DNA of 64,000 nucleotides from Candidatus Zhuqueibacterota bacterium (GCA_016934825.1 JAFGSB010000134.1:46468-110467), one strand, 5' to 3'; shown: positions 1 to 9,374, counted from the first letter of the stretch. Translations and numbers: made by a program. The notes: generated by a model from the letters alone, not told the origin.

Positions 1-99
1 TTTTTGATTGTAAGATATTTGGGGCGATTGCGGGAAGACCAGCGCGGGAATACAGAAGCACAATCCCAACAGGATCAGTGTGTTCAGTTTGTTTGCCAT
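1..99 (-). CDS. N-terminus of an exported protein, cut by the window edge
   Basis: Reading leftwards from an ATG at 97-99, 33 codons stay open to the window edge. A GAGGG Shine-Dalgarno lies just upstream of the ATG. The start is MANKLNTLILLGLCF, followed by a hydrophobic stretch ending LVFPQS. This is a typical Sec signal peptide: a Lys, a hydrophobic core, then a polar mature start. The FPQ ending matches other exported proteins in this window, for example the one at 11116. The mature domain lies outside the window, so no function can be given. It is divergent from the metalloprotease gene at 651. Confidence 0.6.
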   Translation of the reverse strand, partial: MANKLNTLILLGLCFCIPALVFPQSPQISYNQK

Positions 100-650
100 A
101 TAAATCCCTCGTTTATGTAAATAATTTTTTAGTATTGACACTAATTAAATTCCATAAAAAAACGGATTTTATCTGACTTTTTTGGTTTACGGTATTTTGT
201 AAAGAAGGTTTCAACTATACTCATTTATGGATACATACAGGATTGGAGAGATTTCTGAGGTTGATTTTAACTCAGTTCAGTTTTGGCTTGTCGCATATAA
301 TGAACGTTAATACTGTTTAAAGTATAATCAGGATGTAACATATATAAATATATAACGAACACGTAAAATGCGAATTGCAGTGAAATAAAATGTGTATAAT
401 AATTGACATCAGGTCAATATATTATTATATTAATTTAATTGAATTAAAACTATATCTCATGTTGATGTTAGAATTCACTGGATGTGCCAAACTATCAGTT
501 CTACATTTTTCTACACTCTTTTAAAAGGATAATTTTCTTTAGGTACCATTTCAAGCTATAATCCATATTAATATCAGGAGTTGTAATTTCGATTGTTTCC
601 AATCTTAATTCGATAAATTAAACATTTAATTACGAAAAAGGAGGGAAATA
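100..650. other. AT-rich divergent intergenic region
   Basis: These 551 bases separate two divergent genes for exported proteins and contain no convincing reading frame. They are strongly AT-rich. A promoter-like pair and a small inverted repeat lie at 403-431, described separately. A strong Shine-Dalgarno (AAGGAGG, about 639-645) serves the gene at 651. Confidence 0.6.
403..431 (+). promoter_or_regulatory. sigma70-like promoter with overlapping inverted repeat
   Basis: TTGACA at 403-408 is followed after 17 bases by TATATT at 426-431. The -35 box is also the left arm of a perfect inverted repeat, TTGAC-N5-GTCAA (403-417), which could be an operator half-site pair. The predicted start would give a leader of more than 200 bases before the metalloprotease gene. 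The region is AT-rich, so chance matches are possible. Confidence 0.35.
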
Positions 651-3008
651 ATGAAAAATTTCAAATTTAGCATATCTGCTTTATTAATTATTGTTTATCT
701 TTGTTTTACATCAATTGTTTTTTCCAGGCCGCCGGACCCACCCGCAAAAATATCTTTTTCGCAGTTACAAGCAGAACCGTTGGAAATGAAACTTGAAAAT
801 GGCAATTTAATATTCCCTGTGGAGATAGACTTGCTTAATATTGAAGATGAAAAGGTCCTGAGAGATTTTGAGGAAGGTTTTTCTTTAATTGCCGTTATAT
901 CGGACCCTGAAGACACAAAAATGAAAAAACGTCCTGTTTTCAGCAAATTCTTCCCATACACACCGGACAAAGAAAAACAATCGTTGATGGTGGATATCTC
1001 TGATGTCCCTCGTGGTGATACAAAACTGGAACTTTCAATAGAACTGGCCAATAAAAAAGGAATAATTGACAGGAAGATCATTTATATCCGTTCCGAAAGA
1101 GAGGGAAGTGTTATTCTCTTTACTCCAAAACAATACAATTATGATAGACAAAATAAAAAGTGGCAGTTATTTAAAAACAGTATCCGCGAGAATCCTGACG
1201 ATATTGATGTCCGGCTTTTATGGGATGATACGGAAAAAATAAGCGGAGAAGACATTGTCCCCATAATACCCCCCGAGGAATTTTTGTCCGTTCGACCAAC
1301 GGGCCCTTCGGACGGGTTAAAAGAATACATAAACGAGGAACAGGATGTCAGTTGGGACAAAACAGACCCTCTCACTATTAAAGGTAAACTAACATTTAAG
1401 GATTTCGATGGCGTGTGGCGTCCTCTTGTCAATGTGAGTGTAAATATTTACGATGAGGATACCGGAGTTGATGATCATCTTGGTGTCACCGGAACAGACG
1501 GAAACGGTAATTGGAGTTTTACCTGCAATAACGATGACGGCTGGCTGCAGGATGGACGCGATATCTATTATAAATTCAAATTGGAGAATACACGTCTTCG
1601 TGTTCAGGATTGCGGTCCATGGCCCGATGTGACGTATTCGTGGAAATCCTCTGTGCACAGTAATTTATCCGATGGCGCGGTGGTAGATTTTGGCAGCGAA
1701 ACCGGTTCAACCAATAAGGGATCGATGATCATCTGGTCTTTTTTAAATCGCGCCTGGCAGCATGTGGTATCAACAGGAGGACAAGATCCAGGTTTCGTGG
1801 ATTGCTGTTTCCCGGAAAATAATACACAGTGGGACAGGTATTGGGAGGAAGTCGATATTGAAAGTCAATACACTGACGGCCCCGATGTTGTTATGCATGA
1901 ATATGGTCATGCAGTGATGTGGTATGCCTATGGTGAAAGTAACCCAAGTCCCGGCGGATCGCACAATTTTTCAGATACCAATCAAAATACCAGTCTGGCA
2001 TGGAGTGAAGGATGGGCCACCGGTTTTATGCTGTCGGTATGTCCGGATGGTCTTTATAACTGGCATGAGGGCAGTTCCGAATCCGCCGGTGAATATCCTT
2101 CCTGCGGTGTACAGAACGATTGGGGCTGGCCGATCGAAGCAGCCTCTTCTTCTAACAGGGATGGAAGCCGTTCAGAAGCGAGGGTTGCGGCGGCGATAAA
2201 TGATATGCTCGATTCTCACAATGACTCGCCCGGTACGAACGCAAATTTAGGTCGTACCGACCGTGAAGACGCAAACAGTTCAAACCGGGTTTCTTTGAAA
2301 AAAATGGTCAAAGATGTTTTATGGGGATCTTATCATAAGGAATTTTTGAACTTTTGGAACGAATTATCGGGTGAATTGAGCGGTAATACTTTAAGTTTGG
2401 CCCGGGAGGCCTGTCAATATAATTATATGTCCATTTCCGATCCGATTGTTATTTGCGTTGCCTCCAAAATTACGACCGCGAATACACCAAACCAGGAAAC
2501 ACTTTTGGACGGCCTCCGGTTATTCAGAGACAACGCGTTGAAAAATAATTTTAACGGCCGGAATTTAATGCAAACGTACTATAAAAACAGTCCGGAGCTT
2601 GCCGTCATCCTGTTAAAGGATGAGGAGGCGCGTAGGGGCGCTCTGGAAATTATCCAATACTTTTCCAAAATCGGCGGTATGATTTCGACTAATGAAAACC
2701 AGCGGGAACTACTGTTGAGGGACGGTCCGTTTATCGATGATAAAATGGTTGTACTCATTCATGATGTATTGAACCGAATTGAGGAAAAAGCGGGGGATGA
2801 TTTAAAAGCCGACTGTTTCGAACTGCGCCAGTTGCTTAATTCCGTTCAAGGGTACACTTTTAGACAAATTCAGATGAGAATGAGCCAAAAAGATGTGATT
2901 AAACATTACCGTTCGAAAAATATTGTTGTCCCCTCGGAGGTGACGGAGGAAAGTAAGGAAAGCCTGCGAAAACTGAATAACAGGCAGGAGGATAAAAATC
3001 AATATTAA
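651..3008 (+). CDS. secreted zinc metalloprotease of the HExxH...E type
   Basis: A 785-residue protein with an N-terminal signal peptide (about residues 1-25, ending VFSRP) and a strong AAGGAGG ribosome site. Residues about 240-320 look like a transthyretin- or carboxypeptidase-regulatory-like beta domain (GKLTF ... GTDGNGNWSF). The catalytic centre is seen directly: HEYGH with H416, E417 and H420, then SEGWATG with E453 as the probable third zinc ligand, a gluzincin arrangement. The C-terminal third (about 600-785) is helical and charged, without a recognised domain. It is presumably an exported or periplasmic endopeptidase; the substrate is unknown. It stands alone, followed by a strong terminator. 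The protease class is well supported; the exact family is not assigned. Confidence 0.8.
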   Translation: MKNFKFSISALLIIVYLCFTSIVFSRPPDPPAKISFSQLQAEPLEMKLENGNLIFPVEIDLLNIEDEKVLRDFEEGFSLIAVISDPEDTKMKKRPVFSKFFPYTPDKEKQSLMVDISDVPRGDTKLELSIELANKKGIIDRKIIYIRSEREGSVILFTPKQYNYDRQNKKWQLFKNSIRENPDDIDVRLLWDDTEKISGEDIVPIIPPEEFLSVRPTGPSDGLKEYINEEQDVSWDKTDPLTIKGKLTFKDFDGVWRPLVNVSVNIYDEDTGVDDHLGVTGTDGNGNWSFTCNNDDGWLQDGRDIYYKFKLENTRLRVQDCGPWPDVTYSWKSSVHSNLSDGAVVDFGSETGSTNKGSMIIWSFLNRAWQHVVSTGGQDPGFVDCCFPENNTQWDRYWEEVDIESQYTDGPDVVMHEYGHAVMWYAYGESNPSPGGSHNFSDTNQNTSLAWSEGWATGFMLSVCPDGLYNWHEGSSESAGEYPSCGVQNDWGWPIEAASSSNRDGSRSEARVAAAINDMLDSHNDSPGTNANLGRTDREDANSSNRVSLKKMVKDVLWGSYHKEFLNFWNELSGELSGNTLSLAREACQYNYMSISDPIVICVASKITTANTPNQETLLDGLRLFRDNALKNNFNGRNLMQTYYKNSPELAVILLKDEEARRGALEIIQYFSKIGGMISTNENQRELLLRDGPFIDDKMVVLIHDVLNRIEEKAGDDLKADCFELRQLLNSVQGYTFRQIQMRMSQKDVIKHYRSKNIVVPSEVTEESKESLRKLNNRQEDKNQY

Positions 3009-3044
3009 ATGAGTTGTTTTAATAAATTTCGAGTTTACATTTAG

Positions 3045-3080
3045 AAATGTGCTGCGCGTATTTACCCGCAGCACATTTTT
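3045..3080 (+). terminator. Rho-independent terminator after the metalloprotease gene
   Basis: A perfect 12-bp stem (AAATGTGCTGCG with CGCAGCACATTT) encloses a 10-base loop, and the right arm runs into TTTTT. It starts about 37 bases after the stop codon of the metalloprotease. Confidence 0.85.
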
Positions 3081-3264
3081 GTTATAATACCTCTTTTAAT
3101 TGTTTTTGGAAGCTATTTCATTAGTAAACATTTTTTCAACCCGGTGTAGCCCTCCGCTTGCAGGCGGAAAAAATATGTGCCGGACTTGTCATTCTTATCA
3201 GTAAGGTGAATGAAAAACGGCATAAATATGAAAAAGCTTTTTTCTATATAAAAATTTTATTTTC

Positions 3265-3462
3265 GACCACCTCCCATCCTTCACCGGCTTTCTGTACCGC
3301 CACGTTGCCGGCACCGAGCCGGAGATGTTCATCCACGGGCCGAAAATGGCCGGGGCGGGCGCCGTCCTGTCGCTGGACAGCGCGTTCATCTCAAACACCA
3401 CGGTACGGTATGACCGTTTATCCAGCCTCACCGCCTTTGATATCCAGTATCCGGTTATGTAA
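3265..3462 (+). pseudogene. GC-rich C-terminal gene remnant
   Basis: An open frame without a start codon runs to a TAA at 3460-3462. It reads like a genuine protein end (FTGFLYRHVAGTEPEMF ... LTAFDIQYPVM). The frame is closed upstream by TGA at 3229-3231, and the bases before about 3265 are A/T tracts. The fragment is much more GC-rich than its surroundings, which suggests a decayed or truncated piece of a gene of different origin. No family is recognised. The opposite strand also has an open frame (77 codons), so the coding strand is inferred from composition and the clean stop. The rest of the gap 3081-3573 holds only the hairpin at 3524. Confidence 0.35.
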
Positions 3463-3523
3463 GCGATAAAATTATGTATAATCGACGTGGAAATATTGTA
3501 CGGTAAAAGGTAGAATAATGTTC

Positions 3524-3558
3524 AGAAGGGTGAATGGTGTGATTTTATTCACCCTTCT
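3524..3558 (-). terminator. hairpin between convergent units, probable terminator of the vWA gene
   Basis: A perfect 12-bp inverted repeat (AGAAGGGTGAAT with ATTCACCCTTCT) with an 11-base loop, 16 bases beyond the stop codon of the vWA gene. The T-run is short on either strand, so it may act bidirectionally or with Rho. Confidence 0.65.
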
Positions 3559-3573
3559 TTATCGAATTTTAGT

Positions 3574-5424
3574 TTATTTCATCAATAAAGCCGCCCGTTC
3601 CGTCAGGTCCATGAATTCTTTTCTGTAACCGAACGGGTCCTGCCCCAACGAGGAAGCGGCCAATTTTTTGACGCTGTTAATGTCGGCCGTGCCTTTGAAT
3701 TCGGAATCCCTCAATACCATGGCAAACTCGGCCACGGCGGCGGAAAATCTGAAATTGTCCGATGTCGCGGCAAGTTTTGCGGGTTTGCCTTTGAGCACGG
3801 AACTGAATTCTGTGCTTGTTTTGCCGTCGGGTTCTTTGTAACGGATACGCACGGTCAGAATTTCATCGGATTTTTCCGCGTCTTTTTTGATCGTCCTTTC
3901 GGTATATTTCAGATCATAGGTTTTGGTATTTTGGTCGTCGGCGGGAACAACTTCATATAAAGCGGTGACGGTATGGCCCGCGCCGATCTCGCCGGCGTCT
4001 TTGGTGTCGTCGACAAAATCTTCATCTTGTAATTCCCTGTTTTCATAGCCGATCAGCCGGTAGGATTTAATTTTGACCGGATTGAATTCCACCTGGATTT
4101 TAACGTCTTTGGCAATGGTGAATAACGTGGCCGTCAGGTCGTTTACCAGGACTTTTTTGGCTTCCAGAATATTGTCGATATAGGCGTGATTACCGTTGCC
4201 CCGGTCGGCCAGTTCCTGTAAACGGTAGTCTTTGTAATTCCCCATACCGAAACCGAGGACGGTTAAAAAGATGCCGTCGTCACGTTTTTCCTCGATGAAC
4301 CGGGTCAGTTCCGCCGTGCTGGAAATACCGATGTTAAAATCCCCGTCCGTTGCCAGTATAACCCTGTTGTTCCCTCCGGGAATCAGGTTTTGTTTGGCGA
4401 TTTTATATGCCAGTTGAATACCGGCGCCGCCCGCGGTCGATCCTCCCGCGGAAAGTCTGTTTATCGCGTCTTTGATGACCTCTTTTTCCGAACCGGGCGT
4501 CGAGGGCAGCACCAGTCCGGCATTGCCCGCGTAAACAACCAGCGCGACATGATCTTCCGCTTTGAGCTGGTCAACCATTAAATTAAAAGATTTTTGTAAC
4601 AGTGGAAGTTTTTTCGGATCATTCATGGAACCGGACACATCGATCAGAAACACCAGGTTGCTGGGTTTCTGATCCGCTTTGGATAATTTTTTGCCCTGTA
4701 AGCCGATATGGATCAATTGGCACTTTTCGTTCCAGGGACATTCGGAATACTCCATGTTAATGGAAAGAGGATGTTCGTCCTCAGGGATCTTGTAATCGTA
4801 GTTAAAATAATTGATAAATTCTTCCGACCTGACGGCATCCTTATAGGGTAACTGGTCCCGCATAATAAAGCGGCGCGCGTTAGAGTAGGAGGCCGCGTCC
4901 ACATCCGCGGCAAAGGTAGAGAGCGGGTGCTGTAATACCTCCAGGAATCCGCTTTCATTGATTTTGCTGTATTCTTCGGTGTTGAAATCGATGTATCCTT
5001 CACCAGGTGCGGGTGGAGCAAGCGCGCCCTTGACCATCATGGAACTGGACATATCCATTTGTGTTTTTGGCTTTTCCTCTACGATTGTGATCATTTCACC
5101 TTCAAGTTTGGAAGGCTCCAGTTTAAAATTCATGGTCGTGATCGTGTTCGCTTTTACATTAACATTTTTCTTTAAAATCTCTTCGTAACCGATCATGGAT
5201 ATTTTGAGCGTATACGTGCCCTCCGGAACATTTTTGATCTCATAAAAACCGTTCATATCCGTAGCGGCGCCCAGTTTGGTGCCCGTTACGAAAACATTCG
5301 TTCCCGGTAAAGGGTCCCCGGTCTGTTTATCGGTGATCGTGCCGTTAATCGTCCCCGTCTGTGCTGGAAGTAGCAGAGGTGTAATTAAGAGCAGCCCAAG
5401 AAAAGCAAAGAATATTTTTTTCAT
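3574..5424 (-). CDS. exported vWA-domain protein, YfbK-like, with regulatory-like N-domain
   Basis: A 616-residue protein with a signal peptide (MKKIFFAFLGLLLITPLLLP then AQ) and an AAGGAGAAG ribosome site. Residues about 24-105 form a carboxypeptidase-regulatory-like beta sandwich (GTINGTITDKQTGDPLPG ... YTLKISMIGYEE). About 140-250 match the vWA-associated N-terminal region of YfbK-type proteins. About 255-430 are a von Willebrand factor A domain with the MIDAS signature DVSGSMND. The C-terminal 170 residues match the DUF3520 region that ends this family. Such proteins bind a divalent metal at MIDAS and mediate protein contacts in the envelope; the partner is unknown. The gene stands alone, with a hairpin downstream. 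Confidence 0.85.
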   Translation of the reverse strand: MKKIFFAFLGLLLITPLLLPAQTGTINGTITDKQTGDPLPGTNVFVTGTKLGAATDMNGFYEIKNVPEGTYTLKISMIGYEEILKKNVNVKANTITTMNFKLEPSKLEGEMITIVEEKPKTQMDMSSSMMVKGALAPPAPGEGYIDFNTEEYSKINESGFLEVLQHPLSTFAADVDAASYSNARRFIMRDQLPYKDAVRSEEFINYFNYDYKIPEDEHPLSINMEYSECPWNEKCQLIHIGLQGKKLSKADQKPSNLVFLIDVSGSMNDPKKLPLLQKSFNLMVDQLKAEDHVALVVYAGNAGLVLPSTPGSEKEVIKDAINRLSAGGSTAGGAGIQLAYKIAKQNLIPGGNNRVILATDGDFNIGISSTAELTRFIEEKRDDGIFLTVLGFGMGNYKDYRLQELADRGNGNHAYIDNILEAKKVLVNDLTATLFTIAKDVKIQVEFNPVKIKSYRLIGYENRELQDEDFVDDTKDAGEIGAGHTVTALYEVVPADDQNTKTYDLKYTERTIKKDAEKSDEILTVRIRYKEPDGKTSTEFSSVLKGKPAKLAATSDNFRFSAAVAEFAMVLRDSEFKGTADINSVKKLAASSLGQDPFGYRKEFMDLTERAALLMK

Positions 5425-5877
5425 TGCACTTCTCCTTTTAGATCCCTGACTGTTTACAGTAATAAAACTATTCTAATTTTTAAAAGTTCAATTTAAGAGC
5501 GTGTAATGGTCCGGGAAAAAGTCAGTAACGGAATTTGTGATGTGCAAAAAGGTGTTGACTTTTTAATATTTTCATTTTATTATTTGTTATAATTATATTC
5601 AAATCAATATTTTACTGGTATACGGAAATAACCGGACAACGGGGATAATGATTAATGATTTTCGATATGTCAGGTTCAAAATCTTAGTCACTAAATAAAT
5701 GTTAAAAGGTTTGTGGAAGTGAATCCAACTAATTTATTTTTAAGACGAAAGAAAAGAGTGGTGTTATAATCAGGACTAAATAACGACATTCTTGTGTTGT
5801 AATATTTAAATTTTTTCAACATTTATTTATCAAGATAGTATAATTGTATAATTAATTAAATCTTTATGGAGGAGATA
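5425..5877. other. AT-rich divergent intergenic region
   Basis: A 453-base gap between divergent genes, without credible coding potential. Near its left end, AAAGGAGAAG (reading leftwards) is the ribosome site of the vWA gene. A rightward promoter-like pair is listed at 5555-5583. The right part is nearly all A and T. Confidence 0.6.
5555..5583 (+). promoter_or_regulatory. sigma70-like promoter candidate upstream of the DUF2911 gene
   Basis: TTGACT at 5555-5560 and TATTAT at 5578-5583 are separated by 17 bases. The leader to the start at 5878 would be nearly 290 bases. The match is good, but the AT-rich surroundings lower confidence. Confidence 0.3.
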
Positions 5878-6459
5878 ATGAAACGTTCAAACCTAATTTT
5901 TATTGTTGCACTTTTATTTTCTTTTCTGGTCACTACAATCCCTGTTTTTTCCCAGCCGGGTAAAGTCCGGGTTAGTTTAAAAGCCGGCGTGTCGCAGACC
6001 CTTGGGGTTGACACCGAAATCAAAATCGTATACAGCAGGCCGGGTGTGAAAGGGAGAAAAATCTGGGGAGACCTTGTGCCATATGGAATGGCCCCGGGAA
6101 ACAAATATTCCAAAGATAAACCTTATCCGTGGCGGGCCGGTGCCAATGAAAATACAACGATTGAATTTAATAAGGACATTTTAATCGAAGGGCAGAAATT
6201 ACCAGCCGGTAAATACGGTATTCATATGATCCCGGGCGAAAAAGAATGGACCATCATTTTCAGCAAAAACAATTCCGCGTGGGGCAGTTTTTCCTATAAC
6301 CAGGAAGAAGACGCGCTGAGGGTAAAAGTTGTACCCGAAGAAGTCCCTTTTCAGGAATGGTTGAGTTTCGGCTTTGATGAATTGGCAGGAACTTCGGCAA
6401 CCGCTTTCCTGCGTTGGGAAAAGCTCAGAGTCCCTTTTAAAATCAAATTAGCCGAATAA
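5878..6459 (+). CDS. secreted DUF2911 family protein
   Basis: Start placed at ATG 5878: the in-frame ATG at 5866 is part of the Shine-Dalgarno itself (ATGGAGGAGATAATG), and the later start gives a clean signal peptide (MKRSNLIFIVALLFSF ... PVFSQ). The product has 193 residues. The mature part shows the DUF2911 pattern: KIVYSRPGVKGRKIWG, LVPYG, WRAGANENTTIEF, GQKLPAGKYGIHMIPG, then WTIIFSKN and WG. The fold is a beta sandwich of unknown biochemical role, common in Bacteroidota and relatives. It is the only gene in its unit. Confidence 0.85.
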   Translation: MKRSNLIFIVALLFSFLVTTIPVFSQPGKVRVSLKAGVSQTLGVDTEIKIVYSRPGVKGRKIWGDLVPYGMAPGNKYSKDKPYPWRAGANENTTIEFNKDILIEGQKLPAGKYGIHMIPGEKEWTIIFSKNNSAWGSFSYNQEEDALRVKVVPEEVPFQEWLSFGFDELAGTSATAFLRWEKLRVPFKIKLAE

Positions 6460-6695
6460 TTATTTTCATTTAACAACTTTATAATTTTTTGTTTATCACC
6501 GGAAAAGGGGAGTAAATGCTTCGAAATAATGGCTTCCGGGTGTAAATTTTGACTGTAAAGTGTTTAAGGGACTGACCGGGCCGGTATATGAGTTCGGCCT
6601 TCTTTAGAATTTAGTTGTCACTATTGTTTGATTTCCTCAGGAAAACAATGGCGTGAGTTGCTGACAAAAATAATGGATTAAATGAAATTGACGTT

Positions 6696-9191
6696 ATGAA
6701 AAGATATTTCAGCATACCTTCATTTCTTTTTATTTATACGTTTTTTATTACTTTTAGTGTTCATTCACAATCCGCTGAAACAGAAAACGCCGGCGAACTA
6801 CAAACAGCTTTACATAAATTAAATGTACTCGGCAGTGTGCTTTATATCGCCGCGCACCCTGATGATGAAAATACGGGATTGCTGGCTTATTTGTCCAAGG
6901 GGAGAAAATACCGGACGGAGTATCTTTCCCTGACACGCGGAGACGGCGGTCAAAACCTTATCGGTGCGGAAAAGGGCGCGGAAATCGGTATACTGCGTAC
7001 CCAGGAACTCCTGGAGGCACGAAAATTCGATAAAGCCGAACAGTATTTCACACGCGCGATTGATTTCGGTTATTCGAAAACCGCCCGGGAAACATTCGAT
7101 TTTTGGGGAAGGGAGCAGATCCTTTCAGATATCGTCTGGGTGATACGGACATTCCGGCCCGATGTGATCATTACACGTTTTACGCCGGACGGGGACAGCG
7201 GTCATGGTCATCATACGGCATCGGCGCTGCTTGCGGAAGAAGCTTTTACAGCGGCCGCGGACCCTGAAAAATTTCCCGAACATTTAAAATATGTCACACC
7301 CTGGCGGTGTAAAAGGATATTCTGGAACAACTGGCGCCCCGGCCGTGATGACACAGGATATCTGCTCAATGTCGATATTGGCGAATATAATCCGCTGTTG
7401 GGAAAATCATATTCGGAGGTCGCCGCGTTAAGCCGCTCCAAACATAAAAGTCAGGGTTTTGGAGCCGTCGGACAACGGGGAAGACGTTTAGAGTATTTTG
7501 AACTGATCGCCGGAGAACCCGCAAAAACCGATATTCTGGAAGGAGTCAATACTACCTGGAACAGAGTCCCCGGCGGACAAAAGATCGCCCCGATGCTGTC
7601 GGCAATTCTGTCGTCATTTGACTCCCGTAATCCGTCCGCCTCAATACCCGCCTTGCTTGCCGTTTATAAAGAACTTGAAAAACCGGGTAACAATTACTGG
7701 GTGGAAATTAAAAAACAGGAATTACTCGGTATTATACGCTCCTGTGCCGGACTGTGGATGGAAGCCATAACGGATGACTATGCCGTTGCGCCGGGGGATG
7801 AAATTCAAATGCAGGTGACGCTGGTAAACCGTTCCGATTTTCCTTTTAAACTAAATCAAATTACGATCGAGGCAACCAATTCGGATTCGATTGTAAATTT
7901 ATTTTTAAAAAATAACGAATCGGTTACCATTACAAAAATGATACGCGTCCCGGCAGATTTTCCGATTTCACAGCCATACTGGCTACAAAAAACACCTCAA
8001 ACGGGTTTATTTACAATAAAAGAACAGAATCTAATCGGGTTGGCCGAGAATCCCCCGGCAATTCCGGTAACTGTAACATTAAGGTTTAACGGCCAAACCT
8101 TGATTTATACGATACCTGTATTATATCGCTGGCGTGACAGGGCCGCCGGTGAATTATACCGGCCGCTGGAAATCAGGCCGCCGGTAACGGTCAATCCGGA
8201 AGATAAGGTGAGTATTTTCCCGGATAATCAATCCAGAACATTAAAAATCAGGGTAAAAAGCCATTCCCGTGATATTACCGGAATGCTTTCACTTGTCGGT
8301 CCTGAAGAATGGGAAATCGTTCCCGCCGGAATTCCGTTTACGTTAAAAAATAAATATGAAGAAAAAATATTCACTTTTACCGTATCGCCGCCGAAAGAAC
8401 AGGTTACGGCACTTCTGACCGCCGCTGCGGAAATTAACGGGCAAAAATTCGACAAAGCGCTTGTCGAAATTTCCTATCCGCACATCAGCACACAGGTGTT
8501 TTTCCCGGAAAGCCAGGTCAAAGTCGTAAAACTGGATATTAAAAGAAACGGCAAAATGCTGGGTTATATAACGGGTTCCGGCGACGAGATCCCAGGGGTA
8601 TTGAGAAATATCGGTTATGATGTGGTATTACTGGATGATACCATGCTGGAAAACGACGACCTTTCGAATTATGATGCGGTAATCACAGGCATCCGGGCGT
8701 ATAATACGCGGGAACGTCTCAAATATGTTCAGCCCAAACTGTTACAGTATGTTCAAAACGGCGGCACATTTATCGTGCAGTATAATGTGGCGTCCGGTTT
8801 ACAAACGGAAGCCGTCGGTCCGTATCCGTTTTCAATCGGCCGCGAACGGGTCAGCGATGAAACCGCACCCGTTTCTTTTATTCATCCCGATCATCCGCTT
8901 TTAAATTTCCCGAATAAAATAACACTGAAAGATTTTGAGGACTGGGTCCAGGAGAGGGGTTTGTACTTTGCATCGCAGTGGGATGAACAATATACGCCTT
9001 TATTATCAAGTCACGATCCCGGCGAACCGGCGCGAACCGGCGGCACCTTATTCGCGCGCTGCGGTAAAGGCGTTTTTATTTACACCGGATATTCCTGGTT
9101 CCGTCAATTGCCGGCGGGCGTGCCCGGCGCGTTCCGGCTGTTTGTGAATATGATATCCGCAGGACAAATTTATGATAAAGAATCAAAGTAA
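6696..9191 (+). CDS. exported PIG-L (LmbE-like) family deacetylase, two-domain
   Basis: An 831-residue protein with a signal peptide (about residues 1-24, ending VHSQS). Residues about 45-300 are a PIG-L/LmbE domain: AAHPDDE supplies the His and Asp zinc ligands and general base, and HGHHTA the third ligand region. Known members hydrolyse N-acetyl groups from GlcNAc-type sugars. The middle (about 350-600) is beta-rich (NEW-like, probably carbohydrate-facing). The C-terminal 230 residues (GSGDEIPGVLRNIGYDVVLL ... YDAVITGIRAYN) have a glutamine-amidotransferase-like fold. Such large secreted PIG-L proteins occur in the FCB group. It overlaps a small membrane-protein gene and precedes a sodium/solute symporter, suggesting extracytoplasmic deacetylation coupled to uptake (inference). 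Confidence 0.8.
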   Translation: MKRYFSIPSFLFIYTFFITFSVHSQSAETENAGELQTALHKLNVLGSVLYIAAHPDDENTGLLAYLSKGRKYRTEYLSLTRGDGGQNLIGAEKGAEIGILRTQELLEARKFDKAEQYFTRAIDFGYSKTARETFDFWGREQILSDIVWVIRTFRPDVIITRFTPDGDSGHGHHTASALLAEEAFTAAADPEKFPEHLKYVTPWRCKRIFWNNWRPGRDDTGYLLNVDIGEYNPLLGKSYSEVAALSRSKHKSQGFGAVGQRGRRLEYFELIAGEPAKTDILEGVNTTWNRVPGGQKIAPMLSAILSSFDSRNPSASIPALLAVYKELEKPGNNYWVEIKKQELLGIIRSCAGLWMEAITDDYAVAPGDEIQMQVTLVNRSDFPFKLNQITIEATNSDSIVNLFLKNNESVTITKMIRVPADFPISQPYWLQKTPQTGLFTIKEQNLIGLAENPPAIPVTVTLRFNGQTLIYTIPVLYRWRDRAAGELYRPLEIRPPVTVNPEDKVSIFPDNQSRTLKIRVKSHSRDITGMLSLVGPEEWEIVPAGIPFTLKNKYEEKIFTFTVSPPKEQVTALLTAAAEINGQKFDKALVEISYPHISTQVFFPESQVKVVKLDIKRNGKMLGYITGSGDEIPGVLRNIGYDVVLLDDTMLENDDLSNYDAVITGIRAYNTRERLKYVQPKLLQYVQNGGTFIVQYNVASGLQTEAVGPYPFSIGRERVSDETAPVSFIHPDHPLLNFPNKITLKDFEDWVQERGLYFASQWDEQYTPLLSSHDPGEPARTGGTLFARCGKGVFIYTGYSWFRQLPAGVPGAFRLFVNMISAGQIYDKESK

Positions 9192-9318
9192 TAATTTCGA
9201 TACCACGGAAGAACGGCCGCCGGTTTTATCTTCCTGGAATAAATTGTACGCCGTGGTTCTTTTTAATCTGGTATTTCTCATTGTGATATTTTATCTATTT
9301 ACAAAAATTTTCAGTTAA
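9172..9318 (+). CDS. 48-residue single-pass membrane protein linking PIG-L and SSS genes
   Basis: ATG at 9172 lies inside the last codons of the PIG-L gene (20-base overlap), and TAA is at 9316-9318. The protein has a polar N-terminus (MIKNQSNNFDTTEERPP), then SSWNKLYA, and one hydrophobic helix of about 20 residues ending FTKIFS. The translational overlap, the clean membrane segment and the 56-base gap to the symporter support a real gene. It may be an accessory subunit of the SSS transporter, as small single-pass partners are known for some family members such as YhdT with PanF. This role is inference. Confidence 0.65.
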   Translation: MIKNQSNNFDTTEERPPVLSSWNKLYAVVLFNLVFLIVIFYLFTKIFS

Positions 9319-9374
9319 CCGGGATTTTAATCAAGTTGTAGTTAATAGAATTGTATAATTAACGGATTTTTTGA

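Noticed and set aside
3149..3166. Hairpin CCGC/GCGG followed by a run of A
   Set aside because: The stem is only four to five pairs and the A-run is on the wrong side for a rightward terminator.
3158..3469. 103-codon frame overlapping the GC-rich remnant
   Set aside because: Its Arg/Ser/Pro-rich second half is typical of an out-of-frame reading of GC-rich coding DNA; the frame ending at 3462 reads more like protein.
9336..9359. TATAAT just upstream of the symporter gene as a promoter
   Set aside because: The nearest -35-like TTGTAG is only 12 bases away; the gene is better explained as part of the PIG-L operon.
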